Assembly (NCBI GenBank): GCA_964591605.1
Contig: CAZQEN010000368.1
Location: forward strand, 1 to 7,535
Source of the DNA: CAYLLT01 sp964591605
GTDB taxonomy: Bacteria; Planctomycetota; Phycisphaerae; UBA1845; PWPN01
Direction: 5' to 3'
DNA length: 7,535 nt
The notes beneath the pieces are model-generated. The model ran no database searches, was not told the DNA's origin, and worked only from the letters and a program-made list of their open reading frames with translations. Made by a program: the position numbers and the translations under genes. Shown here piece after piece: positions 1-4,716 of the stretch (within the stretch, counting starts at the first letter, position 1; each line of letters begins with the position of its first letter).

Positions 1-1172
1 TCGTCGAGGATTTTCCGGGCCCGGCTGAGGTTGAGCTGGTCCTGCGTGCTGACCGACCAGGGCAGGTCGCACAGCCAGTTGATGTAGTCCACGGCGAGGC
101 TGTACTCGGGCGAGGCCTGGGGAATGCGCTCCAGCCGGCCCAGTTCGCGATCGGCCTCCTTCCGGGCCGCTTCGGGCATCCTGGCCTCGGCGATCCGCTC
201 GCGCAGACGCTGGAGCTCCTCGGTGCGGGCGTCGGTTTCGCCGAGTTCCTTCTGGATAGCCTTGAGCTGCTCCTGAAGGTAGTACTCGCGCTGCGTCTTG
301 TTGATCTGGCCCTTGACCTGGTCCTGGATCTTGTTGGACAGCTCGAGCATCTCAAGCTGCGACGCCAGGGCGGTGTTCACCTTGCGCAGGCGCTCCGCCA
401 CGTCGAACGTCTCGAGCAGCTTTTGCTTCTCACCGGTGGGAACCGGCAGGTTGGCGGCGAGGAAGTCGGCCACGCCGCCCGGCGTGTCGATGTTGTCGAG
501 CACGATGCGGGCCTCATCGGGCACGTTGGGCGACAACTCGAACACCCGGTAGGCCGCCTGCTTGGCGGTGTGCACGAGGGCATCGATCTCGGGCGTGGTC
601 TGCGTCGCATCCTCGCGCGGCTCGATCCGCGCGGTCATGAACGGCTCCGACGCCACCACCTGGGTGATGCGGAAACGCATGAGCCCGTGCACGATGATGT
701 TGATTCCCCCGTCGGGCAGGGTGAGTAGCTTCAGGATCATGCACACGGTGCCGACGGGGTGAATCTGCTGGATGGTCGGGTCGTCGGTCTCCCGGTCTTT
801 CTGGGTGACGATGCCGATGAGCTTGTTGCCCCGGACGGCCTGCTCGACGAGCCGGCGCGATTTCTCACGCCCGACGCTCAGCGGCATGATGGTGCCCGGG
901 AAGCCCACGGAATCGCGGATCGGCAGAATCGGCAGCTCGCTCGGGATGGAGCGTCGCTGGCCGTCGGTGCTGGCCTGATCGTTGGCCTGCGCCGCCTCCG
1001 GCGCATTTTCCACATGCGGCGGCGGGGCCGGCGGGCGTGCCTCGGCAGGTCCCGGCTCGCCCGTGGATGCGCCGGATGGCTGACCGTCGGCCGAGGGCCC
1101 AGGGTCAGGCTGCGGGGCGGCCGGCTGGCGCGATGCTTCCGGCTCCTGTGCGTTCTTGTCGTCTTGCGTCAT
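1..1172 (-). CDS. lon: Lon, ATP-dependent serine protease (N-terminal 390 residues, cut by window edge)
   Basis: Lon is a cytosolic AAA+ protease that degrades misfolded and regulatory proteins. Reading leftward from ATG at 1172, 390 codons are open to the edge. Residues 1-75 are a Pro/Ala/Gln/Glu-rich, probably disordered extension. The LON substrate-binding domain begins near residue 78 (SELPILPIRDSVGFPGTIMPL) and runs to about 270. The coiled-coil arm carries the family hallmark QREYYLQEQLKAIQKELGE (294-312). It is followed by SPEYSLAVDYINWLCDLPWS (354-373) and finally KILD at the edge, the usual lead-in to the AAA+ module. The Walker motifs and the Ser-Lys protease dyad would lie outside the window, so completeness cannot be judged. 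The start is 22 bases after the hsp20 stop, so the two genes probably share a transcript. No strong Shine-Dalgarno sequence is visible, which leaves the start slightly uncertain. A later start near residue 77 would remove the extension, but no ATG lies there. Confidence 0.96.
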   Translation of the reverse strand, partial: MTQDDKNAQEPEASRQPAAPQPDPGPSADGQPSGASTGEPGPAEARPPAPPPHVENAPEAAQANDQASTDGQRRSIPSELPILPIRDSVGFPGTIMPLSVGREKSRRLVEQAVRGNKLIGIVTQKDRETDDPTIQQIHPVGTVCMILKLLTLPDGGINIIVHGLMRFRITQVVASEPFMTARIEPREDATQTTPEIDALVHTAKQAAYRVFELSPNVPDEARIVLDNIDTPGGVADFLAANLPVPTGEKQKLLETFDVAERLRKVNTALASQLEMLELSNKIQDQVKGQINKTQREYYLQEQLKAIQKELGETDARTEELQRLRERIAEARMPEAARKEADRELGRLERIPQASPEYSLAVDYINWLCDLPWSVSTQDQLNLSRARKILD

Positions 1173-1194
1173 AACGCGGGCTCGGCCTGGGTGA

Positions 1195-1617
1195 TTACTG
1201 ACGCTTCGCGATCGTCACCCACAGGAAACCGTCAGTCAGACGGGCGGAGATCTTCTGCATGTCGGCGTGCTCGGGCAGTTCGATGACCCGCTCGAACGGT
1301 CCGTAGGCAATTTCCATGCGGAGCGTCGAGCTGTTCTCCCCATCTCCATGCTGACCGGGAAACGGCGCCGGCCGGTCGCCCTTGATGGAGATTTTGCTGC
1401 CGAGCACATCCACGTGAACCTGTTTCTTATCCAGCCCGGCCAGTTCCGCGCAAATATAAAAGGAGCGCTCGTCCTGATAGACATTGACGGCCGGCTGCCA
1501 CGCCACGGAGCGCGAGAAATGATAGTAGCTCCGCCGGGTCATTTCCTGCATGATGTCGCCGAGCTGGCGGCTCATGGATTCAAACGAGTCCTCGATCGGT
1601 TCCAGGCGAACGGACAT
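1195..1617 (-). CDS. Hsp20/alpha-crystallin family small heat-shock protein
   Basis: This is an ATP-independent holdase that binds unfolding proteins in the cytosol and forms oligomers. The product has 140 residues, a normal size for bacterial Hsp20. A short N-terminal arm (MSVRLEPIEDSFESMSRQLG) precedes the alpha-crystallin domain at about residues 40-137. Recognisable landmarks are WQPAVNVYQDERSFYICAELAGLDKKQVHVDV, the SKISIKGDR strand, and the family's late signature around FERVIELPEHAD...ISARLTDGFLWVTIAK. The Hsp20 'A.(L/Y).(D/N)G(V/F)L' pattern appears as ARLTDGFLWV. The C-terminal tail is very short and lacks a clear I-X-I/V oligomerisation motif after the domain. ATG at 1617 was chosen because GGGAG lies 7 bases upstream and Hsp20 similarity starts there. 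An in-frame ATG at 1842 would add 75 residues of low-complexity sequence and has no support. The gene is first in an hsp20-lon pair. Confidence 0.93.
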   Translation of the reverse strand: MSVRLEPIEDSFESMSRQLGDIMQEMTRRSYYHFSRSVAWQPAVNVYQDERSFYICAELAGLDKKQVHVDVLGSKISIKGDRPAPFPGQHGDGENSSTLRMEIAYGPFERVIELPEHADMQKISARLTDGFLWVTIAKRQ

Positions 1618-1645
1618 GGGGGTTCTCCCGGCGTTGACTCTCCGC

Positions 1646-1651
1646 ATTCTA
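1646..1651 (-). promoter_or_regulatory. Possible -10 box for hsp20-lon
   Basis: On the minus strand this reads TAGAAT, five of six matches to TATAAT, 28 bases before the hsp20 ATG. A run of eight C (1657-1664 on the plus strand) lies just upstream, within the expected -35/-10 spacer. No good TTGACA-like -35 is present at 16-18 bases, and no CIRCE operator (TTAGCACTC-N9-GAGTGCTAA) is visible. A dedicated heat-shock sigma factor could use a different -35. Confidence 0.3.
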
Positions 1652-1807
1652 CCATGCCCCCCCCACCGGGACGAGTCGGGCTGGAAAAACCGCTGCCCCT
1701 GGATGATCATGCGGCGGGGACGCCGGGAGGGGCGCGGCGGCGTGAAGAGCCCCTGATCCATGGTCGGCGGCTCGCGTGCGAGGGTGGCCGGCCTACCGGA
1801 AGAGAGA

Positions 1808-2623
1808 ATGTCGGCGAGCGTCGGAGATATGTCAGAGCCCACAGGGACACGCCTGGAACCCCTCGAATCGCCGCCACCCGATCGCCCCGCGGCCAGAACG
1901 TTCCCGGGCCCGAATCGATCGTGGTGGTGCCGCCATCCGTGCCCCCCCTATCCGCCCCCCACCGGCTGCCGGCGCGTCCTGATCCCCTTCTACGGCCACC
2001 TGGATGCCAACGACCAGCACCGGGCCCGCGTGGACCGCTTCTTCGATGTGCCCATGCTCATCCTGGCGCTGCTGGTGCTCCCGCTGCTGGGCATCGAGTG
2101 GCTGCAGTACCACCACAACTACGCGTACGTCGGGCAGGCCATCCTGGAACACCCGATCGCCCTGGCGGCGACCACCGCGGCCATGGTGCTGATCTGGCTG
2201 GCCTTTCTGGTCGAGTTCGTCATCAAGATCAGTATCGCCCCCTCGCGGGCTCAGTATGCGTGGAAGCACTGGCTGGGCATCGTGATCATCGCCCTTCCTC
2301 TGCTGCGTCCGCTGCGGGCGGCCCGGGTGCTCCGCGCGGCGCGGACGGCCCGGATCTTCACGATCCGCGGCGTGGCCATGCGGATTCTCCGCGCGGGGAT
2401 TGCCCTCGTGCTGGGTCTCCAGTTCGTCAAGCGCATTCAGGGCCGGTTCCGGAAAGCACCACCCGCCGCCCCTCTCGACTACGATCAATGGCCCAGAGAG
2501 GCCCTGATCGCCGAGATCCATCGACTCCAGGACACAATCCGGAGGCTGGAGGGGCGTTCAAATCCCGGCGAACCGACAGACGCTGGTCTCCAAAAGCCTC
2601 CACAAGAGAAACCGCGTTCCTGA
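1808..2623 (+). CDS. Pore-less voltage-sensor-domain-like membrane protein with C-terminal coiled coil
   Basis: The product has 271 residues. Residues 1-55 are Pro-rich with three Cys (41, 45, 54). Hydrophobic segments fit S1 (about 81-99), S2 (about 120-144, with E136 and K140 as in channel S2 helices) and S3 (about 152-165). S4 is RPLRAARVLRAARTAR, with Arg at 167, 170, 173, 176, 179 and 182, every third residue. Segment 187-208 is moderately hydrophobic and could be an S4-S5 linker or a short fifth helix. No pore loop or TVGYG-like filter follows. Residues 230-250 form a predicted coiled coil with hydrophobics at 233, 237, 240, 244 and 247 (4-3-4-3 spacing). Aligning the S3 start (HWLGIVII) with channels puts Gly157 where the countercharge Asp usually sits. 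Known families with this order include voltage-gated ion channels and, pore-less with a coiled coil, Hv1 proton channels; function here is inference. ATG 1808 was chosen because GGAAGAG sits just upstream. ATG 1829 is an alternative start. Confidence 0.75.
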   Translation: MSASVGDMSEPTGTRLEPLESPPPDRPAARTFPGPNRSWWCRHPCPPYPPPTGCRRVLIPFYGHLDANDQHRARVDRFFDVPMLILALLVLPLLGIEWLQYHHNYAYVGQAILEHPIALAATTAAMVLIWLAFLVEFVIKISIAPSRAQYAWKHWLGIVIIALPLLRPLRAARVLRAARTARIFTIRGVAMRILRAGIALVLGLQFVKRIQGRFRKAPPAAPLDYDQWPREALIAEIHRLQDTIRRLEGRSNPGEPTDAGLQKPPQEKPRS

Positions 2624-2720
2624 GCCGCACGCGTCAGGACGGATGGGCTCAGCAGGAACGCAGTAAGATCGGCACTGTCGAACGGCGTGTCATGGGTCCC
2701 GGCGCGCCGGGATACTCGCT

Positions 2721-2759
2721 GCCCGTGTTTCGTGTGCACGGGCCATGAGTGCATGGCCC
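2721..2759. terminator. Overlapping hairpins between convergent genes; candidate bidirectional terminator
   Basis: GGGCCATG (2740-2747), loop AGTG, and CATGGCCC (2752-2759) form a perfect 8-bp stem. An alternative 7-bp stem, GCCCGTG (2721-2727) with CACGGGC (2737-2743), uses the same GGGC bases, so only one can form at a time. The site lies between the stops of two convergent genes (2623 plus strand, 2793 minus strand). No T-tract follows on either strand, so a classical intrinsic terminator is not proven. Confidence 0.4.
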
Positions 2760-2792
2760 ATCCCACCCGGGCAGACCTTCCTGCGCTCCTGC

Positions 2793-3635
2793 TCAGAACG
2801 GCTGAGGACGGGGGATGGTGAGGACGATGTCCCCGTCGCCGATGGACTCCTCGTTGTATTCCAGGGTGACGAGAGGCTGGCCGGCGGCGAGCCGCAGAAG
2901 ATTGCCCATGAACACGAACGGGGTGAGAGCGGCAACGATGAACGACTTGACGATGGCGTCGGCGAGGTCAACCATGGCCTTGAGGATCTGGCCGAGCACC
3001 AGGTTGATGGTGAAACCGGTGACCACCAGGATGACCGGCACGGCCAGCACGACCACGCCCTCGACGGCCGTCTTCTCCCGCGGATCGGCCGGGGCGCCGG
3101 TACTGCGGGCCGTGGTGGTGTCGTCGGGCGGCGGCTGGTTGGTGATCTCGATCCCCAGGGTCTCCTCGATCAGGTCGGCCACCTGCTGGGCGGTCTGCTG
3201 GAGATCGACGTCGAAATCATAGGTCTGGGCCGACCCGCCCGCGGGGGTGAAGATCACCTGCCCGCGCAGCCGCTGCGTCGTGACCTCGTGGTAGATGATC
3301 TGCAGCCGCGAGCCGTCGAAGCCGATCGCCCTGCTCGGCCGGCCGGATTCGAGGTGGAGCGTGGCCGTCTGCCCGCTGCCGTCGCGGAACACGACCGAGG
3401 TGATTTCCGCAACCTCGCCGTTCGAGTCAAATCGGCCGAAGGCGTACGCGGCCTCTTCGCTGCGCAGGCGCACGCCCCCGATCAGATCCTTGCTCGTGTC
3501 CGTATTGACGATGGTGCCGAACAGGTCACCCGCGCCCCCGCCCAGTTCGAAGCATCCTGCGGCAAACACCGCGACCATCGCGGTCGCGCTGACATACTGA
3601 CCGGCCACAGTGAACGGCATTCTCATCCATGACAT
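2793..3635 (-). CDS. Putative lipoprotein of unknown function with two C-terminal hydrophobic segments
   Basis: I do not recognise a named family. The 280-residue product begins MSWMRMPFTVAG and has a hydrophobic stretch ending VFAAGC. A signal-peptidase-II site is plausible with Cys28 as the lipidated residue, although -3 is Ala rather than the preferred Leu/Val. Residues 38-165 look like a beta-rich exported domain with alternating hydrophobics (SSVVF-type strands, LHLES, GQVIFTPAGG, YDFDVDLQQ) and then a helix (TAQQVADLIEETLGIEIT). Residues 166-190 form a Pro/Thr/Asp-rich linker. Residues 192-214 and about 224-246 are strongly hydrophobic and probably span or lie in a membrane, followed by a short polar tail. 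A lipid anchor combined with two later membrane helices is unusual. The alternative reading is a signal-anchor membrane protein. ATG 3635 was chosen because GGAGGA lies 7 bases upstream; an ATG ten codons earlier lacks such a site. The 60-residue gene lies 207 bases upstream on the same strand. Confidence 0.85.
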   Translation of the reverse strand: MSWMRMPFTVAGQYVSATAMVAVFAAGCFELGGGAGDLFGTIVNTDTSKDLIGGVRLRSEEAAYAFGRFDSNGEVAEITSVVFRDGSGQTATLHLESGRPSRAIGFDGSRLQIIYHEVTTQRLRGQVIFTPAGGSAQTYDFDVDLQQTAQQVADLIEETLGIEITNQPPPDDTTTARSTGAPADPREKTAVEGVVVLAVPVILVVTGFTINLVLGQILKAMVDLADAIVKSFIVAALTPFVFMGNLLRLAAGQPLVTLEYNEESIGDGDIVLTIPRPQPF

Positions 3636-3687
3636 GCGCAGTCCTCCCGGCGTCCTTCGCGGCACCCGGATTGTACCGCCGCCAGGT

Positions 3688-3720
3688 GACCCAGGGAAAC
3701 GACGCGAGCGCGTCTGGGTC
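3688..3720 (-). terminator. Bulged GC-rich hairpin downstream of the 60-residue gene
   Basis: An outer stem of GACCCAG (3688-3694) with CTGGGTC (3714-3720) encloses an inner stem of ACGCG (3702-3706) with CGCGT (3709-3713). The loop has two bases and there is one seven-base bulge (3695-3701). On the minus strand the hairpin sits after the stop at 3843 and 53 bases before the lipoprotein start, so it could terminate or attenuate transcription between the two. There is no obvious U-tract. The exact palindrome CGACCGGTCG lies nearby at 3788-3797. Confidence 0.35.
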
Positions 3721-3842
3721 GGTCGGATTTGGCAGGCCTGCGCCGCGGTCTGAATAGAGATGACCGCTGAACGACTCCGGCCGGTGACGACCGGTCGATT
3801 GCGGGCGGTGCGTGTCCGCGGTCGGGGCGGGCCGGGAAGCCT

Positions 3843-4025
3843 TCAGCGGACCGGGACGGCCGACATGCGGTCCAGTAGATCCTGGAGCAGCTTTCGCCTC
3901 GCCTTGAGGTCCTCACGGTAGTCCCGGGAGTCGGTGTGGTGGATCTCGGAGCCCAGGTCAGAGATTTCGCGGGCGATCATCTCCACCAGCATGTCCCGCT
4001 CCTGGGGAGTGAGCTCGAGGATCAT
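3843..4025 (-). CDS. Small conserved-type helical protein, 60 residues, function unknown
   Basis: The product begins MILELTPQERDMLVEMIAREISDLGSEIHHTD and ends LLQDLLDRMSAVPVR. It is highly charged and predicted to be two amphipathic helices: about 6-28 (leucine/isoleucine face over acidic and basic residues) and about 34-55. They are joined by the polar turn HHTDSRD, giving a helical hairpin. Short proteins starting 'LELTP.E...L' with an 'IHHTD...Y' turn are familiar to me as uncharacterised small bacterial proteins, but I know of no assigned function. The start is well supported: AGGAGGT lies just upstream of ATG 4025 with 7 bases between GGAGG and ATG, the strongest ribosome binding site in the window. 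There is no signal peptide, membrane segment or cysteine, so it is probably cytosolic. An inverted repeat and a -10-like box lie upstream. A longer in-frame start at 4160 is unsupported. Confidence 0.8.
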   Translation of the reverse strand: MILELTPQERDMLVEMIAREISDLGSEIHHTDSRDYREDLKARRKLLQDLLDRMSAVPVR

Positions 4026-4065
4026 AGGGCCACCTCCTCTTCCCCGCGGCCGAGGAGTCCGGCTG

Positions 4066-4080
4066 ACACGACGGTCGTGT
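4066..4080. promoter_or_regulatory. Perfect inverted repeat upstream of the 60-residue gene; candidate operator
   Basis: ACACGAC (4066-4072) and GTCGTGT (4074-4080) are exact reverse complements separated by a single G. The repeat lies between a -10-like box (4115-4120) and the Shine-Dalgarno sequence of the minus-strand 60-residue gene. That position suits a repressor operator; a regulator is not identified. As RNA, a one-base loop is sterically poor, which favours a DNA-binding dyad. Confidence 0.4.
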
Positions 4081-4114
4081 TCTCGCCCGCAACACCTTTC
4101 GGCCGGGCTACTCC

Positions 4115-4120
4115 ATTGTA
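4115..4120 (-). promoter_or_regulatory. Possible -10 box for the 60-residue gene
   Basis: On the minus strand this reads TACAAT, five of six matches to TATAAT, 89 bases before ATG 4025. No strong -35 hexamer is seen at standard spacing, so this is a weak call. Confidence 0.3.
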
Positions 4121-4221
4121 AGCCTGCCGGGTCGGCAAAGGAGCCGAATTCGCCCGTCATTCATGCGATTCGGGCAGTCCGAGTCCAACCGGGGTCCCCG
4201 ACACTTGGGGCGGGGTGGCAG

Positions 4222-4248
4222 CGTCGGCTTCGCGAAGCGAAGGCGACG
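4222..4248. repeat. Imperfect palindrome with GCTTCGCGAAGC core
   Basis: The 11-base arms 4222-4232 and 4238-4248 pair at 10 of 11 positions (G4227/G4243 is the mismatch) around loop CGAAG. The core GCTTCGCGAAGC (4226-4237 shifted by one) is itself self-complementary. It lies in gene-free, repeat-like sequence and may be part of a dispersed intergenic element. One copy in this window cannot establish that. Confidence 0.4.
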
Positions 4249-4332
4249 ATGCCCGTGCGAGCCTCCCCGCGAGTCCCGGCGCAGCGCAGGAGAAAGGCTC
4301 GCTCTTCGTCCGGACGGGCGAAAGCAGGCCCT

Positions 4333-4367
4333 GTGTGCCGGGCACGACCTCAGGGGGGCAGGCACAC
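4333..4367. repeat. Inverted repeat GTGTGCC ... GGCACAC
   Basis: GTGTGCC (4333-4339) and GGCACAC (4361-4367) are exact reverse complements 21 bases apart. A shorter nested palindrome, GTGCC-G-GGCAC, occupies 4335-4345. The element directly precedes the GGTCCGGCC repeat and may belong to the same palindromic cluster. Confidence 0.35.
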
Positions 4368-4377
4368 GCCCATCGCA

Positions 4378-4432
4378 GGTCCGGCCCGGCAGGCCGGACC
4401 TACCGGCGGCAACGAAACGATGGACGGATCCG
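4378..4432. repeat. Copy 1 of a 55-base exact repeat, at the end of the left contig
   Basis: The repeat starts with a perfect hairpin, GGTCCGGCC (9) - CGGCA - GGCCGGACC (9), then TACCGGCGGCAACGAAACG and ends GGATCCG. It is identical base for base to 4533-4587 and ends exactly where the N run begins. The hairpin resembles REP-type intergenic palindromes. The exact placement at both contig ends suggests an assembly overlap rather than two genomic copies. Confidence 0.85.
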
Positions 4433-4532
4433 NNNNNNNNNNNNNNNNNNNNNNNNNNNNNNNNNNNNNNNNNNNNNNNNNNNNNNNNNNNNNNNNNNNN
4501 NNNNNNNNNNNNNNNNNNNNNNNNNNNNNNNN
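4433..4532. other. Assembly gap, 100 N
   Basis: There are exactly 100 unknown bases, the usual placeholder for a scaffold gap of unknown length. True distance is unknown and may be zero or negative given the identical 55-base flanks. Reading frames spanning it are not evidence of genes. Confidence 0.99.
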
Positions 4533-4587
4533 GGTCCGGCCCGGCAGGCCGGACCTACCGGCGGCAACGAAACGATGGACGGATCCG
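4533..4587. repeat. Copy 2 of the 55-base exact repeat, at the start of the right contig
   Basis: Identical over all 55 bases to 4378-4432, including the 9-bp GGTCCGGCC hairpin, and it begins at the first known base after the N run. See the copy 1 entry for interpretation. Confidence 0.85.
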
Positions 4588-4615
4588 GCGGAGGCGGTGC
4601 GGGTGTTTTCCTCGA

Positions 4616-4643
4616 TTGTTCGCGACTGCGCGGACGATATGAT
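4616..4643 (+). promoter_or_regulatory. Possible promoter for murI
   Basis: TTGTTC (4616-4621), a 16-base spacer and TATGAT (4638-4643, five of six to TATAAT) lie 74 bases before the murI ATG. The -35 matches only the TTG core. A second -10-like hexamer, TATATT (4668-4673), is an alternative closer to the gene. Only sequence similarity supports either. Confidence 0.35.
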
Positions 4644-4716
4644 GGTGTCACCCCCCGGTGGGGAGGGTATATTGGCGGCGCCCGCACACCGCCGGGCGTG
4701 GGTCAGGGATGACGAT

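Larger units (their letters stand above)
4026..4716. other. Gene-free region between divergent genes, with repeats and an assembly gap
   Basis: About 590 known bases plus 100 N carry no convincing gene. Plus-strand frames stay open across the N run only because N cannot encode stops, and their residues are low-complexity Arg/Gly/Pro. The region contains an inverted repeat and -10 candidate for the leftward gene, several palindromes (4222-4248 and 4333-4367), the GGTCCGGCC repeat on both sides of the gap, and a possible murI promoter. Stretch 4121-4332 shows GC-rich repeat-like sequence but no other feature I can name. Confidence 0.7.

Noticed and set aside
759..1286. Plus-strand open frame of 175 codons
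   Set aside because: It is antisense to lon and the hsp20 3' end, both of which are clearly recognisable proteins.
1618..1807. CIRCE heat-shock operator upstream of hsp20
   Set aside because: No TTAGCACTC-N9-GAGTGCTAA or close variant is present between the divergent starts.
1195..1842. Hsp20 with a 75-residue N-terminal extension starting at 1842
   Set aside because: The extra residues are low complexity and overlap the divergent promoter region. ATG 1617 has a good ribosome binding site and matches the usual Hsp20 length.
1832..2521. Minus-strand open frame of 229 codons
   Set aside because: It is antisense to the voltage-sensor gene. The plus-strand frame has membrane segments, periodic Arg and a coiled coil, while this one is His/Arg/Gly-rich without structure.
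1267..2748. Long plus-strand open frame of 493 codons
   Set aside because: It runs antisense through hsp20 and then out of frame through the voltage-sensor gene. Its residues are Arg/Pro/Gly-rich low complexity, as expected from a shadow frame in GC-rich DNA.
2745..3632. Plus-strand open frame of 295 codons
   Set aside because: It is antisense to the putative lipoprotein gene, whose frame has a strong ribosome binding site and a signal peptide.
4378..4587. Two-copy direct repeat as a CRISPR array or transposon ends
   Set aside because: Only two copies exist, both exactly at contig ends, with no spacers, cas genes or transposase. An assembly overlap explains them better.
3934..4716. Reading frames crossing the N gap, including an N-terminal extension of murI
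   Set aside because: N bases hide stops, the gap length is arbitrary, and murI similarity begins at 4717.
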